Shown here: positions 1-8,535 of the stretch, piece by piece
Numbering within the stretch: position 1 is the stretch's first letter
How the letters are laid out: each line of letters begins with the position of its first letter
Assembly: GCA_964483245.1 (NCBI GenBank)
Contig: CAZABP010000004.1
Location: forward strand, 129,352-193,351
Source of the DNA: CAZABP01 sp964483245
GTDB lineage: Bacteria > Planctomycetota > UBA1135 > UBA2386
DNA length: 64,000 bases
Direction: 5' to 3'
Notes under the pieces: model-generated
What the model was told of the DNA's origin: nothing
Databases searched by the model: none
What the model saw: only the letters and a program-made list of their open reading frames with translations
Translations under genes and position numbers: made by a program

Positions 1-16
1 AGCACCCTCCGCGACC

Positions 17-1063
17 ATGACCATGCGAAATCTCCACGCGCTGTTGCCGGCGCTGCTGCTCGGCGGACTGCTGTCGGCGCAGTCCTACACCGTCTCGCCA
101 CCCGGCTACGCCAGCACGAGCGGCAACTCCTCGAACACGTTTCCGCTGAACTACCCCAGCGGCCGCTACCAGCAGGTGCACGGCGACCTCAAGGGCACGC
201 CTCGGCTCCTGCAGGGCCTCTCGCTGCGCAAGGGCTCGACGACCAGCTCGACCGGAACCGCGCGGACGGTCTCGCTGACCGTGATCGCAGGCGACAGCAA
301 CTATGCGCTCGCCAGCACCACGTTCGCCTCCAACTACGTCGGCACCCCGGTGACCGTGAAACCGCAGGGCACCGTCAACTGCCCCGACTGGACGACTTCG
401 CAGGGAACCCCGGAGCCCTGGTCGATCGTCATCCCGTTCACCGTGCCGTTCCCATACACCGGCGTCCACGACCTGGCCTGGGAGTTCCTGCTGCACAGCA
501 ACACGGCGAGCGGCAGCTATTTCGCCGACGCCGCGTCCAGCAGCGACACGGCCAACGCGATCTTCACGACGCACGGCACCGGCTGCATCGTGGGCGCGAA
601 CCGCAGCCCGATGACGCAACGCCTGCGCATCTACACCGCGGCCGCGGCCAAGACGTTGAATCTCACCGGGACGATCGCGTTCGCACCGCCGAGCGTGCCG
701 GCGCTGACGATGCTGAGCCCGGTCAACGCGAACCTGACGATCCCGGGCCTGTGCGAGAAGCTGTACGTGCTCCCGATCTGGCAGTTCGCGACCGTGACGA
801 ACTCGAGCGGCAGCTCGACGCTGCCCGCGGTCGCGACGACCCACGATCCGAACTGGGCCGGCCTCAAGCTGTTCGCCCAGACGGTCGCGCCGGACGCCGG
901 TCAGACCGGGATCCCGCTGGCGCTGACGAGCGGGCTCGAGGCGACGCTGCCCGGCTTCGCGACCACGTTCAACGTTGCGCGCGTCTACTACCGCGGCTCC
1001 ACGACCTCGGCGAGCGGCACGCTGCAGACCGGCTACGGCCTGATCACCCGCCTCACGCACTGA
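17..1063 (+). CDS. Secreted tandem-array paralogue 1 (subfamily I)
   Basis: A 348-aa exported protein of unknown function and the first member visible in an eight-gene array. It starts with a short basic N-terminus and a hydrophobic core, then a signal-peptidase-like site before SAQ-SYTVSP. Family landmarks in order: GRYQQVHGDLKGTPR (about residue 50), NCPDW, PEPW, a Gly-Cys pair, PGLCEK (about 240), GLEATLPG, and a C-terminal YGLI-R-TH tail. NTFPLNY plus RYQQVHGD places it with copies 2 and 3. No catalytic motif is seen, so a structural or surface role is inferred. A second in-frame ATG at 23 is also possible, and no Shine-Dalgarno is visible. Only 16 bases precede the gene, so the array may continue to the left. 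Confidence 0.85.
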   Translation: MTMRNLHALLPALLLGGLLSAQSYTVSPPGYASTSGNSSNTFPLNYPSGRYQQVHGDLKGTPRLLQGLSLRKGSTTSSTGTARTVSLTVIAGDSNYALASTTFASNYVGTPVTVKPQGTVNCPDWTTSQGTPEPWSIVIPFTVPFPYTGVHDLAWEFLLHSNTASGSYFADAASSSDTANAIFTTHGTGCIVGANRSPMTQRLRIYTAAAAKTLNLTGTIAFAPPSVPALTMLSPVNANLTIPGLCEKLYVLPIWQFATVTNSSGSSTLPAVATTHDPNWAGLKLFAQTVAPDAGQTGIPLALTSGLEATLPGFATTFNVARVYYRGSTTSASGTLQTGYGLITRLTH

Positions 1064-1094
1064 CCCCACCTCGATCCTCCCCCAGCTCACTTCC

Positions 1095-2135
1095 ATGCAG
1101 AACTCCCGCATCGCCCTGGTGATGTGCGCGCTGAGCGTTGCGCTCGCCGCGCAGTCCTACACCGTTTCGCCGGCCGCCTACACGAACTTGCAGGGGCCCA
1201 GCGGCAACACGTTCCCACTGAACTACCAGGTCGGCCGCTACCAACAGGTGCACGGCGATCTGAAGGGGACGCCCCGCGTGTTGCAGGGCATGTCGCTGCG
1301 CAAGTCGTCGTCGACGCAGTCCTCGATGACCGCGCGCACGATCTCCGTCACGATCCTGCTCTGTGACGGCAACTACGCGACGGTGAGCGGTACGTTCGCG
1401 TCGAACTACGCCGGCACGCCGGTCACGGTGAAGCCGAAGGGGACCGTCAACTGCCCCGACTGGACCTTTTCCCAGGGCACGCCGGAGCCGTGGTCGGTCG
1501 TGATCCCGTTCACGACTCCGTTCGTCTACACCGGCGTCAACGACCTGCTGTGGGAGTTCCAGGTCGACTCGAACACGGCGACCAGCGGCTACTACGCGGA
1601 TGCAGCATCCGCGAGCGACACGCTGAATGCCAGCTACGTGCAACTCGGCACCGGCTGCAAGGCCGGGACCAACACGCAGCCGATGACGCAGTCGATGCGG
1701 ATCTACACGACCGCGACGACCAAGCTGCTGAACTTCACCGGCTCAGTCTCGTACGTGCCACCCAGCGTCCCAGCGGCGATCCTCGCCAGTCCCGTGAATC
1801 CGAACGCGACGATCCCCGGCTTGTGCGAGAAGGTCTTCGTGATCTCGTTCTGGTCGTTCCCGGCGACCTCCACGACGCGCGGCACGATCTCGATCCCGCT
1901 CGTCTCGACGACCCATGACCCGAACTGGGCCGGGCTGAAGCTGTACACGCAGACGTTCGTGCCGGACGCCAGCCAGACCGGTATTCCGCTCGCGCTCAGC
2001 AACGGCACCGAAGCGACGCTGCCCGGGTTCGCATCGACGTTCGACCTGGCGCGCATCTACTACAACGGTTCGACGTCGGCGACGACCGGTTCGCTCGGCA
2101 AGAACTACGGCCTGATCGTGCGGTTCACGCACTGA
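1095..2135 (+). CDS. Secreted tandem-array paralogue 2 (subfamily I)
   Basis: A 346-aa secreted protein of unknown function, 31 bp downstream of copy 1 and probably co-transcribed with it. Signal peptide about residues 1-18, mature start at AAQ-SYTVSP. It carries the same landmarks: RYQQVHGDLKGTPRVLQGMS, NCPDW, PEPW, GLCEK, ATLPG, and an RFTH end. From residue about 142 to the stop it is identical to copy 3, in DNA as well as protein, while the first 140 residues differ at many silent and replacement sites. That mosaic points to gene conversion or a recent partial duplication. No Shine-Dalgarno is visible upstream of the ATG. Confidence 0.87.
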   Translation: MQNSRIALVMCALSVALAAQSYTVSPAAYTNLQGPSGNTFPLNYQVGRYQQVHGDLKGTPRVLQGMSLRKSSSTQSSMTARTISVTILLCDGNYATVSGTFASNYAGTPVTVKPKGTVNCPDWTFSQGTPEPWSVVIPFTTPFVYTGVNDLLWEFQVDSNTATSGYYADAASASDTLNASYVQLGTGCKAGTNTQPMTQSMRIYTTATTKLLNFTGSVSYVPPSVPAAILASPVNPNATIPGLCEKVFVISFWSFPATSTTRGTISIPLVSTTHDPNWAGLKLYTQTFVPDASQTGIPLALSNGTEATLPGFASTFDLARIYYNGSTSATTGSLGKNYGLIVRFTH

Positions 2136-2136
2136 G
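1518..2136 (+). repeat. 619-bp identical tract, copy in paralogue 2
   Basis: Compared base by base with 2605-3223, this stretch is identical over its whole length. It begins just after a silent T/G difference (1517 versus 2604) and ends one base past the stop codon. The offset is 1087 bp, equal to the gene-to-gene spacing. The flanking parts of the two genes are clearly diverged. Confidence 0.93.
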
Positions 2137-2181
2137 ATCCGCACTCGTTCCCAACCCACTTCATCCCTCCCCAACCCCGCC

Positions 2182-3222
2182 ATGCTGAATCCCCGCATCA
2201 CGCTGATGGTATGCGCGCTGAGCATTCCACTCGCCGCGCAGTCGTACACCGTCTCCCCGGCGCAGTACACCAACGTCGCCGGCAACTCGAACAACACGTT
2301 CCCGCTGTACTACCAGATGGGCCGCTACCAGCAGGTCCACGGCGACCTGAAGGGAACGCCGCGCGTGCTGCAAGGCATGTCGCTGCGCAAGTCGTCGACG
2401 ACACTGTCGTCGATGACCGCGCGCACGATCTCGGTCACGATCCTGCTGTGTGACGGTAACTACGCGACGGTCAGCGGTACGTTCGCCTCGAACTACGCCG
2501 GCACGCCGGTCACGGTCAAGCCGAAGGGGACGGTCAACTGCCCTGACTGGACTGTCTCGCAGGGCTCGCCCGAGCCATGGTCGATCGTGATCCCGTTCAC
2601 GACGCCGTTCGTCTACACCGGCGTCAACGACCTGCTGTGGGAGTTCCAGGTCGACTCGAACACGGCGACCAGCGGCTACTACGCGGATGCAGCATCCGCG
2701 AGCGACACGCTGAATGCCAGCTACGTGCAACTCGGCACCGGCTGCAAGGCCGGGACCAACACGCAGCCGATGACGCAGTCGATGCGGATCTACACGACCG
2801 CGACGACCAAGCTGCTGAACTTCACCGGCTCAGTCTCGTACGTGCCACCCAGCGTCCCAGCGGCGATCCTCGCCAGTCCCGTGAATCCGAACGCGACGAT
2901 CCCCGGCTTGTGCGAGAAGGTCTTCGTGATCTCGTTCTGGTCGTTCCCGGCGACCTCCACGACGCGCGGCACGATCTCGATCCCGCTCGTCTCGACGACC
3001 CATGACCCGAACTGGGCCGGGCTGAAGCTGTACACGCAGACGTTCGTGCCGGACGCCAGCCAGACCGGTATTCCGCTCGCGCTCAGCAACGGCACCGAAG
3101 CGACGCTGCCCGGGTTCGCATCGACGTTCGACCTGGCGCGCATCTACTACAACGGTTCGACGTCGGCGACGACCGGTTCGCTCGGCAAGAACTACGGCCT
3201 GATCGTGCGGTTCACGCACTGA
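2182..3222 (+). CDS. Secreted tandem-array paralogue 3 (subfamily I)
   Basis: A 346-aa exported protein of unknown function, 46 bp after copy 2. It has a signal peptide, then AAQ-SYTVSP, RYQQVHGDLKGTPR, NCPDW, PEPW, GLCEK, ATLPG and the RFTH tail. The C-terminal 60% is identical to copy 2 while the N-terminal 40% is diverged. A hairpin at 3250-3271 with a short pyrimidine run follows the stop, so copies 1-3 may form one transcription unit. No enzymatic motif is visible; the family is likely an all-beta secreted fold, which is an inference from the Gly/Thr/Ser-rich composition. Confidence 0.87.
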   Translation: MLNPRITLMVCALSIPLAAQSYTVSPAQYTNVAGNSNNTFPLYYQMGRYQQVHGDLKGTPRVLQGMSLRKSSTTLSSMTARTISVTILLCDGNYATVSGTFASNYAGTPVTVKPKGTVNCPDWTVSQGSPEPWSIVIPFTTPFVYTGVNDLLWEFQVDSNTATSGYYADAASASDTLNASYVQLGTGCKAGTNTQPMTQSMRIYTTATTKLLNFTGSVSYVPPSVPAAILASPVNPNATIPGLCEKVFVISFWSFPATSTTRGTISIPLVSTTHDPNWAGLKLYTQTFVPDASQTGIPLALSNGTEATLPGFASTFDLARIYYNGSTSATTGSLGKNYGLIVRFTH

Positions 3223-3223
3223 G
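2605..3223 (+). repeat. 619-bp identical tract, copy in paralogue 3
   Basis: Partner of 1518-2136, identical at every base I compared. The two tracts are direct repeats and could recombine to delete or duplicate one gene unit. Confidence 0.93.
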
Positions 3224-3249
3224 CCTCCCAGAATCCCATGCAATCCCGC

Positions 3250-3271
3250 GGCACCCGCATGTGCGGGTGCC
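3250..3271 (+). terminator. Probable terminator after paralogue 3
   Basis: An inverted repeat: GGCACCCGC pairs with GCGGGTGCC around a 4-nt loop (ATGT), and the next bases are CCTTTCT. It lies 27 bp past the stop of copy 3 and 43 bp before copy 4. The U-run is short, so termination strength is uncertain. Confidence 0.55.
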
Positions 3272-3313
3272 CCTTTCTCCGTCTGCCTGCCTCAACCTCG
3301 TGAGTCGATCCAC

Positions 3314-4366
3314 ATGAAATCGCCCCTCTTCCTGTTCCCAGTCATGCTGTGCGCCACGTTGGCGGCACAGAACTACACCGTCTCGCCGGGTCAGTACACG
3401 TCGACTTCCGGCAACAGCAACAACACGATCCCGTTCTGGTCGGCGACCCACCGCTACCAGCAGATCCATGGCGACATGCAGGGTGCGCCCCGCGTGATCC
3501 TCGGCATGTCGCTGCGCAAGGCGGCGATCACGCTGGCCAGCGGCGTCGCCCGCAGCAGCGATGTGACGATCCTGATGTGCGACAGCAACATCGCGTCCGC
3601 CTCCACGACGTTTGCGTCGAACTACATCGGCACCCCGACGACGGTGCTGCCGAAGACCACGATCAACCTGCCGGATTGGACCTCGTCGCAGGGGACGCCG
3701 GAGCCGTGGACCGTCGTGATCCCGTTCCGGGTGCCGTGGCCCTACACCGGCGTCAACGACCTGATGTGGGAATGGGTCATCGATGCGACGACGGCGACGT
3801 CGACGTACGCGGCCGACGCCTGCAGCCAGGCGACGGTCCAGCGCCGTAACGGCGCGATCGGCAACTATGGCAGCGGCTGCGTCGCGACCGGGAACACGGC
3901 CACGATGAAGCAGGCGTTGGAGCTCTACACGCTCAACACGACCAACACGCTCAACCTAGGTCTGACGACGATCAACTGCCCGGCGAGCGTCGCCGGCGCG
4001 ATCCTGGTCGGGCCGACCAACCCGGCGCTGGCGGTGCCGGGGCTCTGCGAGCGCATCTACTCGGACGGGCTGTGGACGTTCGGTGCCGGCTCCGATGCCA
4101 GCGGCGTCATCACGCTGCCGACCGTCTCGACGGCGCACAACAACGCCTGGGTCGGGCTGAACCTGTACGTGCAGACGGTCGCCGTCGACGTCGGGCAGAG
4201 CGGCCTGCCGTTCGCGCTGAGCCAGGGCCAGCAGGGCACGATCCCGTCGATGCCGCCGACTGGCGGTGCTGCCGTCCAGCGCATCTGGTCGAACAGCAAC
4301 ACGGCCACGACTGGCAGCCGCGAGTCGTATCCGTACGGCCTGATCGTGCGCTTCACGCACTCGTGA
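3314..4366 (+). CDS. Secreted tandem-array paralogue 4 (subfamily II)
   Basis: A 350-aa exported protein of unknown function and the first of subfamily II, marked by NTIPFWSATHRYQQIHGD in place of NTFPLNY...RYQQVHGD. Signal peptide about 1-18, cleaved before QNYTVSP. It keeps PDWT, PEPW, GLCER (Arg for the usual Lys), a Gln-Gly-rich version of the ATLPG block (QQGTIPSMP), and ends RFTHS with one extra Ser. It sits directly after the hairpin at 3250-3271. It is the most divergent of the subfamily II copies in the central region (QATVQRRNG). Confidence 0.86.
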   Translation: MKSPLFLFPVMLCATLAAQNYTVSPGQYTSTSGNSNNTIPFWSATHRYQQIHGDMQGAPRVILGMSLRKAAITLASGVARSSDVTILMCDSNIASASTTFASNYIGTPTTVLPKTTINLPDWTSSQGTPEPWTVVIPFRVPWPYTGVNDLMWEWVIDATTATSTYAADACSQATVQRRNGAIGNYGSGCVATGNTATMKQALELYTLNTTNTLNLGLTTINCPASVAGAILVGPTNPALAVPGLCERIYSDGLWTFGAGSDASGVITLPTVSTAHNNAWVGLNLYVQTVAVDVGQSGLPFALSQGQQGTIPSMPPTGGAAVQRIWSNSNTATTGSRESYPYGLIVRFTHS

Positions 4367-4594
4367 GCGATCCGGCCGCGACGCGGGGCCACGGCCTCGC
4401 GTGAGCGGCAGATGGGCCCCGTCGCGTGTCGCGCTGCGGCACCCGGCGGGGCCCGCGTCTTGCTGCGGGTGCAGATCGGCGTACCACGCGGCTGCCCGGC
4501 CTACGGTGCGCGATGGGGGACTGGCCAGCTTGATGCGAGCAGCGCCTGCGCCAGACTGCCTACTCTCGTGATCCCATCCCCATCAGGAGACGCC

Positions 4595-5644
4595 ATGCAG
4601 TTCCGTCCGATTCTGTGCATCCCACTGCTGCTGACCGCAGGTCTCGCGGCGCAGTCCTACACCGTTTCGCCGGCGGCGTTCACCAACACGCCAGGTGGCA
4701 ACAGCAACACGATCCCGTTCTGGTCGGCGACGCATCGCTACCAGCAGATCCACGGCGACATGAAGGGCACGCCGCGCGTGATCCTCGGCATGTCGCTGCG
4801 CAAGGGCACGTCGACGTCCTCGAGCGGGATCGCCCGCACGCTCGACGTCGAGGTGTCGATGTGCAACAGCAACTTCGCCGCCTCGTCGACGACGTTCGCC
4901 GCGAACTACGTCGGCACACCGGTCGTCGTGCTGCCACGCCAGACCGTCAACCTGCCGGACTGGACGTTCTCGCAGGGCACGCCAGAGCCTTGGTCGATCG
5001 TGATCCCGTACACGACGCCGTGGCCCTACACCGGGCAGAACGACCTGCTGTGGGAGTGGGTGATCCACTCGACGACCTCGACCGGGAGCTACTTCGCCGA
5101 CGCCTACAGCGGCTCGAACGCAGACCGCGCGAACGCGACGATCGTCAACCTCGGTACCGGCTGCCTCGCGACCGGCAAGACGTCGGTCATGTCGCAGACG
5201 CTGACCTGCTACACGACGACGTCGAACAAGAAGCTGAACTTCGGCCTGAGCGGAGCGAACGCGCCGAACAGCGTGGCGGCCGCCGTCATGGTCGGCCCCG
5301 TGAATCCGAACCTCACGGTGCCGGGACTCTGTGAGAAGGTCTTCGTCGTGCCGCTGTGGACGCTGCCGGTCACGACCAGTGCGAGCGGCGGGATCTCGGT
5401 CCCGTTGTTCCAGGCCGACTACGACCCGAACTGGGCGGGTGCGAAGTTGTATGTCCAGTCGGTCGCCGTCGACGTCGGCCAGAGCGGACTGCCGTTTGCG
5501 TTGAGCCGCGGGCAGGAGGCGACGCTGCCGATGCTTTCGCCCGGTGCGTATCCGATCCAGCGGATCTGGTCGAACAGCAACACGGCGACCACGGGCAGCA
5601 AGGAGACTTACGCCTACGGCCTCGTGACGCGGTTCACGCACTGA
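4595..5644 (+). CDS. Secreted tandem-array paralogue 5 (subfamily II)
   Basis: A 349-aa secreted protein of unknown function. The start is set at 4595 because AGGAGA lies six bases upstream and a signal peptide follows at once (MQFRPILCIPLLLTAGLAAQ). The frame is open back to 4412, but that stretch has no export signal and is taken as non-coding. Landmarks: NTIPFWSATHRYQQIHGD, PDWT, PEPW, GTGCLATG, GLCEK, ATLPM and an RFTH tail. A 228-bp spacer separates it from copy 4, so it may have its own promoter. It shares the TATTGSKETY block with copies 6 and 7. Confidence 0.86.
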   Translation: MQFRPILCIPLLLTAGLAAQSYTVSPAAFTNTPGGNSNTIPFWSATHRYQQIHGDMKGTPRVILGMSLRKGTSTSSSGIARTLDVEVSMCNSNFAASSTTFAANYVGTPVVVLPRQTVNLPDWTFSQGTPEPWSIVIPYTTPWPYTGQNDLLWEWVIHSTTSTGSYFADAYSGSNADRANATIVNLGTGCLATGKTSVMSQTLTCYTTTSNKKLNFGLSGANAPNSVAAAVMVGPVNPNLTVPGLCEKVFVVPLWTLPVTTSASGGISVPLFQADYDPNWAGAKLYVQSVAVDVGQSGLPFALSRGQEATLPMLSPGAYPIQRIWSNSNTATTGSKETYAYGLVTRFTH

Positions 5645-5994
5645 GGCGAGGCGGCTCAGGCGCTGCAGATCCGTCGTCACCCGGGGCGCCGCGTGCGGGG
5701 CAGGGCAACCGAGCAGGAAGCCACCAGCCCCGCGGAGGCGGCGGCAAACACGCCGCAGCGGAGTGAGCAGCTGCGGGCCCGGCGGCGGTGCCGTCGGAGT
5801 TGTGGACGCGCTGCGCCGGCGTCACGCGGGGCGTGGAACCTTCGTGCCGCGGCAGCCGTCCGATGGCCAGAGCCGCCATCGGCGGCAGCGAATGCTTCGC
5901 CCGCGGGTCAGGCCCCGGCCTGGATGGTGTAGACAAACCCCATGGTCGCCGGCCCTGCGGTGGCGTCTGCTCCTCCCCTCTCCAACGAATCCCC
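5645..5994 (+). other. Intergenic spacer between paralogues 5 and 6
   Basis: A 350-bp spacer, longer than the 31-46 bp gaps at the start of the array. It is very G+C-rich and in-frame open upstream of copy 6, but has no export signal or recognisable domain. I see no RNA gene, long inverted repeat or clear promoter. It may carry the promoter for copy 6. Confidence 0.5.
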
Positions 5995-7038
5995 ATGTCC
6001 AAGCACTTCCTGCTCGTCTCCTTCCTCGTTGCCGGCGGACTCGCCGCGCAGAACTACACCGTCTCGCCCGCGTCGTTCGCGACCAAAGCCGGCAGCGCCA
6101 ACACGATCCCGTTCTGGTCGGCGACGCACCGCTACCAGCAGATCCACGGCGATCTGAAGGGGACCCCCCGCGTGATCCAAGGCGTGTCACTGCGCAAGGG
6201 CGGCGGCAACCAGACGACGGCCGGGGCGCGCACCAACACGATGACGGTGTTGATGGCCAACAGCAGCTACGTCAACAGCTCGACTACGTTTGCGGCGAAC
6301 TACGCCGGTACGCCGATCACGGTGGTGCCGTCGACCACGGTGAATCTGCCCGACTGGACGCAGGCCACCAGCTCGCCCGAGCCATGGACGCTGGTCGTGC
6401 CGTTCACGGTGCCGTTCCCGTACACGGGCCAGCAGGACCTGCTGTGGGAGTTCCAGATCCACGCGACGACGAGCACCGGCTACTACTCGGCCGACGCGTA
6501 TTCCGGCTCGGCCGATGACACGCGCCAGGCGACGTTCGTCAACCTCGGCACCGGCTGCCTCGCGACCGGCTTCTCGAAGCCGATGGCGCAGTCGTCCCGG
6601 ATGTTCTCGACGCAGTCCACCGGACTGCTCAGCTTCACGCTGTCGACGGTCAATGCGCCGGTGAATGCACCATCCTCGATCTGGCTCAGCCCGGTCAATC
6701 CGAACCTGACGATCCCGGGACTGTGCGAGAAGCTGTTCTCGCTGGGCACCTGGGCGTTCTCGCTGACGGCGAGCAGCACCGGCACGGTCTCGCTGCCGAC
6801 GGTCACGACGCAGCACGACGCGAACTGGGCCGGGCAGAAGCTCTACATCCAGACGCTGTCGATCGATCTGGGTCAGACCGGTCTGCCGTTCGCGCTGAGC
6901 CAGGGTCAGGAGGCGACGCTGCCGGGTTTCGGCCCCGGCGCCACGCCGATCCAGCGCATCTGGGCCAACAGCGACACGGCGACGACGGGGAGCAAGGAGA
7001 CGTACCCGTACGGGCTCATCACGCGGTTCACGCACTGA
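5995..7038 (+). CDS. Secreted tandem-array paralogue 6 (subfamily II)
   Basis: A 347-aa exported protein of unknown function. The start at 5995 gives a proper signal peptide (MSKHFLLVSFLVAGGLAAQ) before NYTVSP. The open frame upstream to 5788 is treated as chance. It has NTIPFWSATHRYQQIHGDLKG, then LRKGGGNQT, which it shares with copies 7 and 8 only. Further blocks: PDWTQATSSPEPW, GTGCLATG, PGLCEK, QGQEATLPG, RFTH end. With 7 and 8 it forms the youngest-looking subgroup of the array. Confidence 0.86.
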   Translation: MSKHFLLVSFLVAGGLAAQNYTVSPASFATKAGSANTIPFWSATHRYQQIHGDLKGTPRVIQGVSLRKGGGNQTTAGARTNTMTVLMANSSYVNSSTTFAANYAGTPITVVPSTTVNLPDWTQATSSPEPWTLVVPFTVPFPYTGQQDLLWEFQIHATTSTGYYSADAYSGSADDTRQATFVNLGTGCLATGFSKPMAQSSRMFSTQSTGLLSFTLSTVNAPVNAPSSIWLSPVNPNLTIPGLCEKLFSLGTWAFSLTASSTGTVSLPTVTTQHDANWAGQKLYIQTLSIDLGQTGLPFALSQGQEATLPGFGPGATPIQRIWANSDTATTGSKETYPYGLITRFTH

Positions 7039-7415
7039 TTGGTTCCGGCGCCCGCGCAACGCAGAAGTTGCCAACGGCGCCGCACGCGGGCTCCGGCCGC
7101 CGCGAGGGTGTGCATCCAGCCCCGCGGCGGCGCCGGGAGACATGCGTGACCCTGGCGCGGACGTGTCGGGCGGGCTGACTCATGCAGCGGCGCCGTTCGA
7201 CATGGGGATCCATCCAGCTCCGCAGCGCCGGCTCGCGCACGAGCGAACTCCGGTGCCGCCGAGCGCTTGCTGCCAGGTGCTCGTGCGCCGGGTGAATCTC
7301 CAGGCACGTGCGGCGTCGGCTGCCCTTGCGGTGCCGGCTCCGGTCGCCGAGAACATGCGGCTCGCCCGCCGTCCCCCCGGCTGCGAAGCCTGCCCCTCTT
7401 CGCCAAGGTAACTCC
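7039..7415 (+). other. Intergenic spacer between paralogues 6 and 7
   Basis: A 377-bp G+C-rich spacer. No RNA gene, significant ORF or strong terminator could be identified. An AAGG ribosome-binding site lies at its right end in front of copy 7. Confidence 0.5.
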
Positions 7416-8462
7416 ATGTCCAGGCACATCCTCCTCACTTCGCTTCTGCTCGCCGGCAGTCTCGCCGCGCAGAACTACGTCGTCTCGCCGTTGTCGCGCA
7501 CGAACACACCCGGCGGTCAGGCCAACACGATCCCGTTCTGGTACGCGACGTCGCGCTACCAGCAGATCCATGGCGACCTCAAGGGGACGCCTCGCCTGAT
7601 CCAGGGTCTGTCGCTGCGCAAGGGCGGTGGCAACCAGACGAGCGCAGTCGCACGGACCAACACGATGACCGTGCTGATGTGTGACAGCAACTTCGCTGCC
7701 AGCTCGACGACGTTCGCTGCGAACTACACCGGCACTCCGATCACGGTGCTCCCGTCGACGACCGTCAACCTGCCCGACTGGACGACCGGCGGCGGGTCAC
7801 CCGCACCGTGGACGCTGCACGTGCCGTTCACGGTCCCGTTCCCGTACATCGGGCAGAACGACCTGCTTTGGGAATGGCAGGTGCACGCGACGACGAGCAC
7901 GGCGATCTACTCCGCGGATGCCTACAACGGCACCTCCGACGACGTGCTGAACGCGACGTTCGTGACGCTCGGCAATGGCTGCACGGCAACCGGCGCCGGC
8001 AAGCCGATGACGCAGTCGACGCGGCTGTACTCGACGGCGACGACCGGCCTGCTGAGCATGCAGGTCACGACGTCGAATGCGCCGGCGAGCGTGCCCGCAT
8101 CGGTGTGGGTCGGCCCGGTGAACCCGAACCTGACGATCCCGGGTCTGTGCACGACGCTGCACTCGACCGGTCTGTGGGCCTTCTCGGCGATGTCCAGCAG
8201 CAGCGGCCAGGTCGCGCTGCCGCTGCTGTCGACGACGCACGACCCGAATTGGGCCGGGCTGAAGCTCTACCTGCAGACGCTGGCGATCGACACCGGGCAG
8301 CCGGGTCTGCCGTTCGCGCTGAGCCAGGGACAGGAGGCGACGCTGCCCGGCATCGGCCCAGGCCCAGCCCCGATCCAGCGCATCTACGCCACCAGCGACA
8401 CGGCGACGACCGGCAGCAAGGAGACCTACTCCTACGGGCTGGTCACGCGCTTCACGTACTGA
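7416..8462 (+). CDS. Secreted tandem-array paralogue 7 (subfamily II)
   Basis: A 348-aa secreted protein of unknown function. The ATG at 7416 is preceded by AAGG at 6-9 bases and opens a signal peptide ending LAAQ-NYVVSP. Note NYVVSPLSRTN, shared with copy 8 (RYVVSPLSRTN). It has the LRKGGGNQT block and GLCTT in place of GLCEK, the only copy to change that motif. The end reads RFTY in place of RFTH. A G+C-rich nested hairpin follows the stop. Confidence 0.86.
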   Translation: MSRHILLTSLLLAGSLAAQNYVVSPLSRTNTPGGQANTIPFWYATSRYQQIHGDLKGTPRLIQGLSLRKGGGNQTSAVARTNTMTVLMCDSNFAASSTTFAANYTGTPITVLPSTTVNLPDWTTGGGSPAPWTLHVPFTVPFPYIGQNDLLWEWQVHATTSTAIYSADAYNGTSDDVLNATFVTLGNGCTATGAGKPMTQSTRLYSTATTGLLSMQVTTSNAPASVPASVWVGPVNPNLTIPGLCTTLHSTGLWAFSAMSSSSGQVALPLLSTTHDPNWAGLKLYLQTLAIDTGQPGLPFALSQGQEATLPGIGPGPAPIQRIYATSDTATTGSKETYSYGLVTRFTY

Positions 8463-8464
8463 GC

Positions 8465-8513
8465 GCGTGCCGCGGCGCGGCGCCGCGCGGGGAGGCTTCC
8501 CCGTGCGGCACGC
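8465..8513 (+). terminator. Nested hairpin between paralogues 7 and 8
   Basis: The arms GCGTGCCGC (8465-8473) and GCGGCACGC (8505-8513) pair perfectly and enclose a second hairpin (GGGGA with TCCCC). There is no U-run after it. It may slow transcription or protect a 3' end; a terminator role is only a guess. Confidence 0.4.
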
Positions 8514-8535
8514 CCGCCGCGGCGCGACGGTTGCC

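Noticed and set aside
3250..3271. The hairpin after paralogue 3 as a regulatory RNA
   Set aside because: A short stem with a pyrimidine run right after a stop is better explained as a terminator.
4412..4594. Upstream in-frame extension of paralogue 5
   Set aside because: The extension has no signal peptide and a proper ribosome site and signal follow at 4595. The same reasoning rejects extensions before 5995, 7416 and 8536.
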